Of a stretch of DNA of 64,000 nucleotides, positions 22,577-34,126 are shown in pieces; the first letter of the stretch is position 1; each line of letters starts with the position of its first letter. The notes beneath the pieces are model-generated. The model saw nothing but the letters and a program-made list of their open reading frames with translations, ran no database searches and was not told the origin of the DNA. Source of the stretch: Neostapfia colusana (lineage: Eukaryota; Streptophyta; Magnoliopsida; Poales; Poaceae); contig JASWHV010000001.1 of NCBI GenBank assembly GCA_030760725.1, positions 24,921,928 through 24,985,927 on the forward strand. The letters are read 5' to 3'. A program made the translations under genes and the position numbers.

Positions 22577-23762
22577 ATGGTGAGGGAAAACGCCAGCCGT
22601 CAAAGGAGGAACGTTCATGGCAACCATGAACCACAAGAGGATGGCAACGTTGAAGTTCCTGAAAATGCTAACCCCAGGGCTGATTCAAACAACCTTGAAC
22701 GGTTGATGGCCATGCAGACCCAGCTCATGCAAACTATGATACAAACTTTGGGACAGCTGCAAGCCAACAACAACTACAATCCTAACCCCGTTCCTGCACC
22801 CCCACCACCGCCACCACTGCCGGCTCACAACAGATTGGGAGAGTTCACGAGGACTCGACCGCCTACTTTTGCACAAGCTAATGATCCCATGGAGGCTGAT
22901 GATTGGTTGAAATCCATGGAAAAGAATCTTGCTATTGTTCAGTGCGATGATCGGGAGAAAGTTCTCTTCGCATCGCACCAACTCATGGGAGCAGCCGCTG
23001 ACTGGTGGGACGCTCTCTGCAATGCTTATGACAACCAGGAGACAATCACTTGGGCTGGATTCAAGGAGAGTTTCTGCTCTCATTACGTCCCTGCTGGAGT
23101 CATGATGCTTAAAAGGCAAGAGTTCGAAGGTCTCCGCCAAGGAAAGAAGAGCGTGAATGAGTACCTCAACAAGTTCACGCATCTGTCAAGGTATGCTCCC
23201 GAAGACGTCAACTCGGATCAAAGGAAGCAATACTTGTTCATGAGAGGATTGAACAATGAGATCCAAGTACAGCTGCTCAATAATGATTATGCAAGCTTCC
23301 AGAAGCTCGTTGACAAAGCTATAGTGGTTGAGAGCAAGATCCATGAGATCGAGCAAGAGGGCAAGAGAAAGATGCCATACCAGCCACAAGGGAGCAATGT
23401 ACGTCCCCGTTTCATGCCGCCAGCTGCACCGCAGTATGGCTCATCTGCTTCTACTTTCCGCCCTGCAAACCCACCCCGCCCTAATCAACCACCGCAGCAA
23501 GGTCCTGTTATGAAAGCACCTCGTATGCCTTTGCCTACTGCACCCCGTACCAACATAGGCGCCCATGCTCAAAACCAGCCTCGCCCAAAATTCCTGCTGT
23601 TTTGGGCAACAAAGCATGCTTTTCATGCGGAGAGGCAGGACACTTTGCAAGTCAATGCCCAAAGAAAGGCCTTGGACAGCCAAGCAACGCGCCCAAGCAG
23701 AACCCACGGCCGAACGGAGGAGCTAATCAAGGTAACCGTGGGAAGCAGAACTACGCTCGTGG
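22577..23762 (+). pseudogene. gag: Element M gag (one frameshift)
   Basis: Starts at the ATG at 22577 (MVRENASRQRRN), immediately after CTCTCTCTCACAG. A proline-rich linker is followed by the gag domain (ADDWLKSMEKNLAIVQC, AAADWWDALC, YLFMRGLNNEIQVQLLNN), a Q/P/R-rich stretch, and a zinc knuckle CFSCGEAGHFASQC (near 23620-23660). A single-base deletion near 23590, judged against O, moves the knuckle to another frame. The protein would form the capsid and bind RNA. Better preserved than O gag. Confidence 0.9.
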
Positions 23763-26700
23763 TGACGTGAATCATGTCTCCGTTGAGGAAGCACAACAAG
23801 CTGAGGACTTCGTGATTGGTATGTTCCTTGCCAACTCCAACCCAGTCACTGTTTTATTTGATTCCGGAGCATCACATTCATTCATATCATTCAAGTATGT
23901 TGCCAAGTATAATCTGCCCATATCACACATGAAACACACTATGTTGGTTAATTCTCCCGGTGGAGAGATGAGGACTAATATAGTATGTCCGAAAGTAAAC
24001 CTTAAAATAAGGGGGGTAGACTTTCTTGCCAACCTTATTGTCTTGGATTCCCATGGGATTGATATAATACTTGGAATAGATTGGTTAAGCAAGCACAACG
24101 GAGTAATTCAATGTGCTGAGAGGAGCGTGCAATTGACAAATGAGCACGGTACTCGTATTGAGTTCGAGTCAGCCCACCGGCAACCGAGAAGGCAGCGTTG
24201 AACTACGTCGAAGAAGCAACATTGGAAAGCATTCCGGTGGTTCAAGAATTTTCAGATGTGTTCCCAGAAGAACTTCCTGGTATGCCACCTGACTGGGCAT
24301 TGAATTTGCCATTGATTTAGTACCTGGAACTGCACCTATAGCGACGAGGCCATATAGGATGCCCGTTAATGAACTACTGGAACTTAAGAAGCAAATTCAG
24401 GAGTAGCTAGAAAAGGGTTTTATACGCCCAAGCTCGTCACCGTGGGGAGCCCCCGTGCTCTTCATAGACAAGAAGGATGGGACCCAAAGGATGTGTGTGG
24501 ATTATAGGTCTCTCAATGAGGTGACGATCAAGAATAGATACCCGCTGCCCCGTATAGAGGACCTATTCGACCAAATGAAAGGTGCCCGAATTTTCTCCAA
24601 GATTGATCTTCAGTCGGGATACTTCTAGCTGAAGATTAAGCCCTCCGACATACCCAAGACTGCATTTCGAACACGGTATGGTTCGTATGAATACACCATT
24701 ATGTCTTTTGGGTTAACGAATGCACCCATATACTTTATGTACCTCATGAATAAGGTCTTCATGGAGTACTTGGACAAGTTTGCCGTGGTTTTCATCGACG
24801 ATATCATGGTGTATTCAAAAAGCGAGGATGAACATGAAGAACATTTGAGATTGACATTGCAGAAACTGCAAGAGCATCAATTGTATGCCAAGTTCAGCAA
24901 GTGTCAATTTTGGCTAAAGGAGATATTGTTCCTAGGCCACATCATCTCCGAGAGAGGAGTATCGGTTGATCCCGGAAAAGTGGGAGATGTTCTGAAGTGG
25001 AACCAACCGCAGAATGTGAGAGATATTCAGAGTTTCCTTGGGATGGCTGGATACTACCGACGGTTCATCAAGGATTTCTCCAAAATAGCGAAGCCTATGA
25101 CTAATTGCTAATGAAGGAAAAAGCATTTCAGTGGACACCAGTGTGCCAAGAAAGCTTTGAGGATCTCAAGAAAAGACTAACCACAGCGCCGGTTTTGGTA
25201 TTGCCGGACGTGAGCAAGAGTTTCGACATATATTGTGATGCATCAAGACAAGGGCTTGGATGTGTGCTCATGCGAGATGGACAAGTGGTAGCCTATGCGT
25301 CGAGACAACTAAAGAAACATGAGCCGAATTACCCCAGACATGACTTGGAACTTGCAGCCGTGGTACATGCCTTGAACATTTGGAGCCATTTTATCCTTGG
25401 CCAATGATGTGAGATCTATACGGATCATAAAAGCCTCAAGTATATATTCACGCAAACAGATCTGAATTTGAGGCAACGTCGATGGTTGGAACTCATCAAG
25501 GATTATGATGTTGGAATCAATTATCACCCTAGAAGGGCCAATGTAGTAGCTGATGCGTTGAGCCGAAAGGGAGCATGTTACCAACTCAAGGTTCAGGAGC
25601 TACCGCCAGAGCTGCGCAAGGAGTTTGAACGTTTACATCTCGGGTTCTTGAACGAGATGGAAGTGATAGAACTCAACTCTTCGCTGGAACAAGAGATACG
25701 AGATGGCCAAGCAATGGATGAGGAAATCAAGGAAAGAATCCAACAAGGCATAGAAAAGGATTTCAAGGAAGACGAGAAGAGCACGCATTGGTTAGGGAAA
25801 AGGATTTGTATGCCTAACGTGAAGCACATCCGCGACACGATATTAAACGAGGCACATGACTCACCTTATTCCATACATCCCGGCTGTACAACGATGTACA
25901 AGGACCTGAAAACTTGCTATTGGTGGGATGGTATGAAAAGGGACATAGCTGAATATGTTGCCTTATGCGACACGTGCCAATGGGCGAAGGCCGAACATCA
26001 AAGACCCGCTGGACTGTTGCAGCCATTGAAAGTACCCGAGTGGAAGTGGGAAGACATCAGTATGGATTTCATTGTCGGATTGCCACATACTCGGTCAGGT
26101 TACGACTCCATTTGGGTTATTGTGGACCGATTGACGAAAATAGCCCATTTCCTTCCTGTTAGAACCACGTACCGCGTCGCAGAACTAGCCGAGCTGTATA
26201 TGGAGCAAATCGTGTGTCGCCATGGAGTTCCGAAGAGGATAGTTTCAGATCGGGGTTCTCAATTTACCTCTAGGTTCTGGAAGAAGCTGCATGAGGCCAT
26301 GGGTACACGGCTAAATTTCAGCTCCGCTCATCACCCGCAAACTGACGGGCAAACTGAGAGGACAAATCAAATTTTGGAAGACATGTTGAGAACTTGCGCC
26401 TTGAAACATGGGTGCAGTTGGGATAGGAGCTTGCCGTATGCTGAATTATCATACAACAACAGCTATCAATCCAGCTTGAAGATGTCACCTTTCGAAGCAT
26501 TGTATGGTATACGGTGTAGAACACCGCTGTTCTGGAATGAGACCGGAGAGAGCCAAGTGTTTGGACCCGAAGTGCTGCAAGACGGCAAAAAGCAAGTCCA
26601 AACGATACGAGAAAATTTGAAGGATGCTCAGTCACGACAAAAAGGTTATGAGGACAATAGGTGAAGAAGATTGACCTTCGAAGTAGGAGACTTCGTGTAC

Positions 26701-27146
26701 CTAAAGGTATCGCCTATCCGAGGCCAACGACGGTTCAACGTCAAGGGCAAATTAGCACCTTGCTACATCGGGCCATTTAAGATTTTGGGCAAGATAGGAG
26801 AAGTAGCCTATCAACTAGAGCTGCCAACGCACCTCTCTGACGTACACGACATGTTTCACGTATCCCAACTCAAGAAGTGCTTAAGAGTACCGGAAGAACA
26901 AGTACCGATGGATGAGCTCGAGCTTCAAGAGGATCTGACCTACGCGGAGCACCCCGTCAAAATTTTGGACGTGAAGGAAAGGGTCACGAGGAAAAAAGTG
27001 ATCCGTTGGTGCAAGGTACAATGGAGTCATCACACGGAAGCCGAAACTACATGGGAGCGTGAGGAAGACCTCAAGGCAGAATTCCCTCATCTATTCTCTA
27101 CTCTATCGAATCTCGAGGGCAAGATTCAGTTTAAGGGGGGTAGGTT
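23763..27146 (+). pseudogene. pol: Element M pol: protease, RT, RNase H, integrase, chromodomain (several breaks)
   Basis: Protease has VLFDSGASHSF (intact DSG) at about 23850. RT has VVFIDDIMVYSKS at about 24790 and FGLTNAPIYF. RNase H has FDIYCDAS, HDLELAAV and YTDHKSLKY. The integrase zinc finger (H, H, CDTC) precedes a core with SMDFIVGLP, RIVSDRGSQF and HPQTDGQTERTNQ, so all three acidic residues are present. The chromodomain follows (YAEHPVKILD to TWEREEDL). Breaks are one-base deletions near 24175, 24290 and 25093, and stops near 24405, 24627, 25405 and 26662; the last two look like CGA-to-TGA. About 400 codons of RNase H and integrase (25410-26661) are uninterrupted. Confidence 0.92.
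27131..27146 (+). promoter_or_regulatory. Element M polypurine tract
   Basis: TTAAGGGGGGTAGGTT just before the right LTR (TG at 27147). Confidence 0.75.
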
Positions 27147-27324
27147 TGTAACACCCTCAAATTCATTTCCGTGCATTGCACACGTTTTTCATATAGAGAA
27201 ACATTAAAAAAGAACTAGAAATGGAGAAAGAATCATACAAATGATGGGGAATGGGAAAAAGCTAGCTGAAATGAGCCAATTCAAATTTGTCTAAGTGCGC
27301 TGTCGACACATCCCCTGCCCCTGC

Positions 27325-28050
27325 TGGACACGTGGTGCCTTCAGAGCTCACCTCCGCGGCGGAGGGGAGGTCCGGCACCGCTGGACACGTGGTGCCTTCG
27401 GAGCTCACCTCCGCGGTGGAGGGGAGGTCCGGCACCGCTGGACACATGGCGCCTTCGGAGCTCACCTCCACGGAGGAGGGGAGGTCCGGCACCGCTGGAC
27501 ACGTGGCGCCTTCGGAGCTCACCTCCGTGGAGGAGGTGAGGTCCGGCACTGCTGGATACGTGGCGCCCTCGGAGCTTGCCTTTGAGGAGAAGGGAGGTTC
27601 GGCACCACTGGGCACGTGGCGCCCTCGGAGCTCGCCTCTGAGGAGAAGGGAGGTCCGGCACCGCTGGACACGTGGCGCCCTCGGAGCTCGCCTCTAAGGA
27701 GAAGGGAGGTCCGGCACCGCTGGACACGTGGCGCCCTCGGAGCTCGCCTCTGAGGAGAAGGGAGGTCCGGCACCGCTGGAGACGTGGCGCCCACGGAGCT
27801 CGCCTCTGGGGAGAAGGGAGGTCCGGCCCTGCTGGACACATGGCACCCTCGGAGCTCGCTTCTGAGGAGAGGGGAGGCCCGGCCACGCTGGATACGTGGC
27901 GCCCTCGGATCTCGCTTTTGAGGAGGGGTGAGGCTCGGCTCCGCTGGCCGCGTGGCAGGCCCGGAGCTCGCTTCTGAGGAGAAGGGTGGCCCGGCCCCTC
28001 TGGGCATGTGGCGCTTTCGGAGCTCACCCCTGCGGAGGGGGCGAGGTCCC
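27325..28050 (+). repeat. 57-bp tandem array with G-boxes in M 3' LTR
   Basis: Counterpart of 6089-6820 with about 12 to 13 units. Most have CACGTGG. The units nearest the TATA box are the most diverged. Confidence 0.9.
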
Positions 28051-28230
28051 TAGGCGGTTTTTCTACTGTGCGCGGGGGTACCTGGTACTGAGGGTACCGA
28101 CACAATTTCCCCAAATTTTTCCCACATTGCTGCCGCACATAACTGAAAAGATAAGTTTGTTAAGATCCAAAACAAATTGAATTGGACTCTTATTTGAGCT
28201 TCAATTGGAGTAGGACTCCTCTTTTCCCCT

Positions 28231-28238
28231 TATAAATA
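28231..28238 (+). promoter_or_regulatory. TATA box of M 3' LTR
   Basis: TATAAATA after CTCTTTTCCCCT. It would drive outward or LTR-only transcripts that reach the AATAAA at 30235. Confidence 0.7.
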
Positions 28239-30610
28239 GAACCCAAAACCCCCCTTGACCGTAACCCCTTTCTTTTTCCCCACACCCAAGTCGACGACTT
28301 GGAGGCCCTAGCCCCCAACTCACCAAGTTGGACACACGCATCCCTCACCGGAGTTCAGTTGCCGGTGAGCCCGCCGACGAGCTCCGTCACGCCTCGCCGT
28401 CGCCGGAAAAGAGCCGACAATCATAAGGGAAGTGAGGTAGGTCTTTGTTACCCATCTTACAACGTCGTCGCTGTTTCTACGCATCCGTTTCTTTGCTCCC
28501 TTTGAACAGAAACTTTTTCGTGTGGACAGATCACATTTTGATCGGTTTTTGACGGTGGAATTGATCTAGATCTTAAGTCAAGATCATCACCACGTTCACA
28601 CTTGATCCCTACACCCTTGTTCATCATAAAACCCCATGAAAGCCCATTAAAACATGCAAGAACACGTACAAACTGGTTTAATAAAACAGCACCATAGGAT
28701 TTGCATTCATTTACACCATTGCATATTTAGTAGAGTTGTGCATGATGTTTGATTGCTGTAAATTTTGTATGTGCATGGTCGTGAGTAGAAGGACAAGCTC
28801 AGGAAGCCATCTATGAAGAACTACAGCGCCAAGACTTCGAGACGCTTGAACAACAAGAGCCACGGGAGCAAGGCAAGTGCCCCTTGACCATATTGATCCC
28901 ATGTTTTGAAACTGTTTTGTTTGCGAAAACGTGTATGCTTGAGTCAAATTGATGGGACACCCTTTTATAGGAGTTCACTAGTTTTGTTAACCATCCTTGT
29001 CGCCGGGAAAGTTGATGTGTCGGGTATGGTCGTTTTTCTTTTTGCTTCGCTTAATCCACGGGATACGGGAAGCTAAATTAAAACATGGTTAGCTACTGCA
29101 CTCATATGAATAATGATGATGAGAACTTGATGATGTTAATGAGCATGGAATCGGGGGAGATCTAGGAAAGATTGGTTCGTGGATGTTGCTGAATGAGATG
29201 GTGGTTTACTTGCCGTAGATCTAAGGATCGGTTCATGCCAGCACATGCCAGGAAAACAGTGCCACCACAAGGCCAAATATGGGTGCGGCTTAGCTGACTA
29301 ATTAGGTGTATTGCTAGCTTGTTATGCACCGTGGATGGCGCGGGAAATGGGAGTCGAGAGGGACTGCCCTGGGAACTGCATGGCACAAGAGGGGGCCCGT
29401 GGGTGGGAGAATGGTGATTCGAGCCTGCCGGTGAAACCTCGGTGAGTCTATACATCTAGTAGCCCCTTTGTAAAGGCTATTTTGTGATCTCTTGGCCATA
29501 CACCGACGGTTTTGTACTGGTATAATGGAGGTTTTGCAGTCACCGGCAGGTGACGAAATCACAAACTTGTGGGTAAAGTGGTGCCACCTCTGCAGAGTGT
29601 AAAACTATCATGATAGCCGTGCTTCCGGTCACAAGCACCTGACCAAGTCACATGATTAGAAGGGAGAACTTGGGATGGATATTCGGTATGGCCATGGTAT
29701 GGTCATTGGGACTGGTTTTTGGACTGTTTTGAGTCATGAAAATAAGTTTGGCTTTGGTTATATAAATATGAGATGGTTATGAATATTTCTGAGTATGAGA
29801 TGAACTTGAGAAAGATTATTGGCTGGTTGAGACTTGATAAATGGTGAATATTGATGAAAGAATATTGCTGATTACTTGGTTATATTTGGATTTAACTCAT
29901 CTAGATTTAGTTGCTGTTTTTACCATGTTTGTGAAATAAAATTTGCTTGCTGCAATGAGCCTTTTTATTCGATATCTTGTTGTAAGCTACATGTCATACT
30001 TTTCCCGCACTTGCTGAGTACGACATGTACTCACTCTTGCATTATCACATAAACATCAGCAATAGGAGAATAGTACTTCGAGGACCATGTGGAGTACTAG
30101 GCGCGCGAACTACTGTCAACATGCCTGTGGAGTTGAAGATGGAGCCGCTGCTATTTAGTTATTTCTGCTGTCGTTTAGAGACTTCCACTGCAAGAATAAG
30201 TTAGAGATTCATGAGTGAGACAATGAGTCGATGTAATAAAGTACTTAAACCCTATTTATTCGTGGTTATATTCTGAATTCAGTTTGTGGATTACATGTGT
30301 ATGTGTGATGAACATCCTGGGCACACATATGCATTAACTCGGTCCGGTTTTCGGAGCCGGGTGTCACACCAAGTGAATGCATATGTGTTCCCAGTATGTT
30401 CATCACACATACACATATAATCCACAAACTGAATTCAGAATATAACCACGAATAAATAGAGTTGAAGTACTTTATTGCAATGACTCAATGTCTCACTCAT
30501 GAATATCTAACTTATTCTTGCAGCGGAAGAGTATAAACGACAGCGGAAAGTGACTAAAACAGCAGGCTCCAACTTCAACTCCACATGCATGTTGACGGTA
30601 GTGTGCACGC

Positions 30611-31907
30611 CTAGTACTCCACATAGTCCTCGAAGTACTCTTCTCCTGTAGCTGATGTATATGTGGTAATGCAAGGGTGAGTACATGTCGTACTCAGCAA
30701 GTGCGAAAAAAGTATGACATGTAGCTTTCAACAAGGTAGGAAATAAAAAGGCTCATTGCAGCAAGCAAATTTTTTTCACAAACAAGGTAAAAACAGCAAC
30801 TAAGTCTAAGTGGGTTAAAATCCCATCATAACCAAGTTAATCATCAACATTCCTTCATCGTATTTCACCATATATCAAGTCTAAACCAGCCATTAATCTT
30901 TCTCAAGTTCATGTCATACTCATAATTATTCATAACCATCTCCTTTTCATATAGCCGAGACCAAATTCATTGTCATGACTCAAAACAATCCCAATGACCA
31001 AAACCATGCCGAATAAACATCCCAAGTTTTTCCTCTAATCATGGAAGTTGGCCAGGTGCTTGTGATCGGAAGCACGGCTATAATGATAGTTTTACATTCT
31101 GCAAAGGTGGCACCACTTTACCCACAAGTTTGTGATTTCATCACCTGTCGGCGACTAAAAAGAACCTCCATTATACCAGTCCACAACCATCAGTGTATGG
31201 ACAAGTGATCACAAAATAGCCTTTACAAAGGGGCTACTAGGATGTACGGACCCACTGAGGTTTCACCGACAGGCTCGAATCTCCATTCTCCCACCCACGG
31301 CCCCCCTCTTGTGCCATGCAGTTCCTAGGGCAGTCCCTCTCGACTCCCATTCCCCGCGCCATCCAACGGTCCATAACAAGCTAGCAACACACCTAATTAG
31401 TCAGCTAAGCCGTATTTAGCCTTATGGTGGCATTGTTTTCCTGGCATGTGCTTGCATGAACCGGTCCTTAGATCTACGACAAGAAAACCACCATCTCATT
31501 CAGCATCATCCACGAACAAAGTTTGCCTAGATCTCCCCGATTCCATGCTCATTAACATCATCAAGTTCAAATCATCATTATTCATATGAGTGCAGTAGCT
31601 AACCATGTTTTAATTCAGCTTCCCATATCACGTAATTTAAACAAAGCAAAAAGGAAAAACGACCATACCCGACTCATCAATTTTCCCGGCAACAAGAATG
31701 GTTAACAAAACTAGTAAACTCCTATAAAAGGGTGTCCCATCAAGTTGACTCAAGCATACGAGTTTTCGCAAACAAAACAGTTTCAAAACATGGAATCAAT
31801 ATGGTCAAGGGGCACTTGCCTTGCTCCTGTGGTTCGTGTTGCTCAAACGTCTCGAAGTCTTGGTGCTGTAGTTCCCCGTATACGGCCTCTTGAGCTTGTC
31901 CTTCTAC
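30611..31907 (-). CDS. O LTR split micro-ORF (two candidate exons)
   Basis: Exon A (31907-31820) reads EGQAQEAVYGELQHQDFETF and ends in an EQ-plus-one-base join. The GC donor is GCAAGT and the intron is 31819-30646 (1174 bp), ending CTACAG. Exon B (30645-30611) reads GEEYFEDYVEY then TAG. Against M the changes are substitutions only, with no frameshift or stop, although O's own gag and pol are wrecked. Translation is inference. Confidence 0.4.
30678..30696 (-). promoter_or_regulatory. Conserved hairpin upstream of LTR acceptor (O LTR)
   Basis: TGAGTAC and GTACTCA arms as in M, on the minus strand. Confidence 0.5.
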
Positions 31908-32590
31908 TTACGGCCACGCACATACAAAATTTACAGCAATCAATCATCATGCACGAACTTTACTCAAGATGCATTGGGGTAGATGTGCAAATCCTATAGT
32001 GCAGTTTTATAAAATCAGTTTGTACGTGTTCTTGCATGTTTTATTGGGCTTTCATGAGGTTTTATGATGAACAAGGGTGCTGGGATCAAGTGTGGACGTG
32101 GTGATCATCTTGACACAAGATCTAGATCAATTCCACCATCAAAAATCAATCAAAACATGATCTGTCCACATGCAAAAGTTTCTGCTCAAAGGGGGCGATG
32201 AAAACGGATGCGTAGAAACAGCGGTGTTGTCGTAAGATGGGTAATGAAGACCTACCTCACTTTCCCCTCGCGGCAGGGCCTCCCTCCTAGCAATGGCAGC
32301 AGCGGGGGATTTTTCTGCATAGAATTATGGTATGGCAGATCGTCGGGCTTCTTCTCCGGCGACGGCGAGGCGTGACGGGGCTCGTCGGTGGGTCTCGACG
32401 ACGGGGCTCGATGACGGCGAGGCTTGACGACGGGGCTCGATGACGGGGCTCGATGGCGGGGCTCATCGGTGGGGCTCACTGGCGACCAAACTCTGGCAGG
32501 GGGGAACTCGGCGACTTGGCAGCAAGGAAGGGGGCTTGGAAGCAGGGGGCGACCAAAAGAGAGGGGGTGCGACCAGGGGGTGGGGGTTAT

Positions 32591-32597
32591 ATTTATA
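32591..32597 (-). promoter_or_regulatory. TATA box of O LTR
   Basis: Minus strand reads CCCTTATAAATATAAC, the same context as the M LTR promoters. Confidence 0.65.
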
Positions 32598-32616
32598 AGG
32601 GGGGAAAAGAGTCCTA

Positions 32617-32850
32617 AGGGTGGAAACAAAGAGTCCTAGAAGTATGGGACTCAACCAAAGAGTCCTAGGGGTGGAAACAAAGAGTCCTAGAGGTAGGGGA
32701 CTCAACCAAAGAGTCCTAGGGGTGGGGGACAAAGAGTCCTAGAGGTGGGGGACTTAACCAAAGAGTCCTAAAGGTGGGGGACTTAACCAAAGAGTCCTAG
32801 AGGTGGGGAACTTCACCAAAGAGTCCTAGAGGTGGGGGACTAGGGCTCCC
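32617..32850 (-). repeat. 22-29 bp tandem array in O LTR U3
   Basis: About nine units, on the plus strand beginning AGAGTCCTAG, then AGGTGGGGGA and either ACAA or CTTAACCAA. It occupies the place of the G-box array of M, just upstream of the TATA box. No G-box core is seen. Confidence 0.85.
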
Positions 32851-33183
32851 CCCTCAAGCGCTGCGGCCAAGGGGTCTCCCCCCCTAATTTGGTGCGGCCA
32901 ATTTGGGGAAAATTCCCCCCAAATGTGGGGGAAATTCTCCATAGGGGAATTTTGGGGAATTTGGGGGAGATTTAGGGAAATTTGGGAGAAATTTGGTGGG
33001 GAAATTTGGGATGGCTCAATTCAGCTATCTTATTTCCATTTCTCTCCATTTCTATGTTCCCTTCTCCATTTCTATATTCCCTTCTCCATTTCTATGGTTC
33101 TTTCTCCATTTCTACTTCTTTTTTAATGCTTCTCTACATGAAAAATGTATGCAATGCATGGTAGTGAAATTGAGGGTGTTACA

Positions 33184-34126
33184 TTCTCGACCACAGGCAA
33201 ATACATCAAGAGCTCTTGCAGCCATTCTGCCTCTGCAGTTGCTGTCTCTAAAGCTGTGAGTTCTGCTTCCATGGTTGACCTCGTCAATATGGTTTGTTTG
33301 CAAGACCTCCATGGTATGGCGCCACCAACAAGAGTAAATATATATCCACTTCTGACATTGAGCTCATAACATCAGAGATCTAGTTTGAATCACTATATCC
33401 TTCAGGCACGGTCGGATGCCCCGTATGGTGAATTTAATAACACATTGTAACTCGCAGATAGCGCATAACCCTCTCAAGTGCATGCCAATGATCTGTACGT
33501 GGGGTTTACATCAACCTGCTCAGTTTGCTCACAGCAAACGAGATATCAGGGTGGGTTGTGCTTGCTAGGTACATGAGTGAATTGATCATCTGAGAATATT
33601 TAAGTTGATCTCTTGGCTCTTTCTTGTTCTTTCTGAGTATCACGTTGGGATCATAAGGTGTTGGAGAAATCTTGCTATCCATAAAGCCGAACCGGCTCAA
33701 AATTTTCTCAACATAGTGGGATTGCGTTAAAGTAATTCTACTCTCATCCTTATTCAGTTTAATGTTCAAAGTGACATTAGCCTCTCCCAGATCTTTCATA
33801 TCAAAGCATTTTCATAGAAATGACTTGACCTCAGAAATTGTATTAATACTTGTACCAAAAATGAGTATGTCATCCATATAAAAGCATAATATAACGCTAT
33901 CGCCCCCACCATGTCGATAGTACACGCACCGATCAGCCTCATTAATGACAAATCCCGCAGACGTCAATGTACTGTCGAACTTTTCATGCCATTGCTTAGG
34001 TGCTTGTTTCAGGCCATACACGGATTTCAACAATTTGCACACATTTCTCTGTTCACCTTTTACTATGAACCCATCAGGCTGATCCATATAGATTTCCTCT
34101 CCAAACTCTCCATTAAGGAAAGTTGT
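33184..34126 (-). pseudogene. pol: C: Ty1/copia pol fragment (RT and RNase H)
   Basis: On the minus strand the fragment starts within TFLNGEFGEEIYMDQPDGF and continues with KSVYGLKQAPKQWHEKFD, the catalytic FYMDDILIFG, DLGEANVTLNIKL, YSQMINSLMYLASTTHPDIS and, in another frame, the RNase H end (MEAELTALETATAEAEW). Several stops and shifts break it (near 33805 and 33500). T is inserted at its upstream end and O at its downstream end, so it is the oldest visible layer. The rest of this copia lies outside the window. Lineage within copia is not certain. Confidence 0.9.

Larger units (their letters stand above)
5918..30368 (+). mobile_element. M: complete Ty3/gypsy chromovirus, with I nested in its 5' LTR
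   Basis: The LTRs begin TGTAACACCC and end GGGTGTCACA. The left LTR is 5918-7162 plus 19897-21880, and the right LTR is 27147-30368 (3222 bp). Target duplications CCAAG lie at 5913-5917 and 30369-30373. The primer site is at 21884 and a purine tract (AAGGGGGGTAGG) precedes the right LTR. The internal region has gag, protease, RT, RNase H, integrase and a chromodomain in gypsy order, now with several frameshifts and stops. The long LTRs and chromodomain suggest the Tekay/Del clade; the clade is an inference. Confidence 0.93.
27147..30368 (+). mobile_element. M 3' LTR
   Basis: Uninterrupted 3222-bp LTR: G-box array at 27325-28050, TATAAATA at 28231-28238, R with the micro-ORF, AATAAA at 30235, end GTGTCACA. 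Exon A of the micro-ORF (28785-28872) is intact with a GCAAGT donor, but exon B (from 30066) has a GAG-to-TAG change at its third codon (30071). It meets O's LTR head to head, see the inverted repeat. Confidence 0.93.
28240..32590. repeat. Long inverted repeat made by M 3' LTR and O 5' LTR
   Basis: The plus-strand M LTR (28240-30340) is followed, after about 30 bp, by the minus-strand O LTR (30374-32590) of the same family. The R/U5 parts are reverse complements over about 2.1 kb. By eye they are about 90 percent alike near the centre. A transcript crossing 30368 could fold into a long hairpin. Confidence 0.8.
30369..33183 (-). mobile_element. Element O 5' LTR (main part)
   Basis: Minus-strand LTR of the M family: it begins (at 33183, reading down) TGTAACACCC and runs to 30369, with the last 31 bp at 5887-5917. 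R and U5 match M closely. U3 differs: instead of the G-box array it has a 22-29 bp array. TATA is at 32591-32597. It is inserted in copia C at 33183/33184. Confidence 0.9.
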
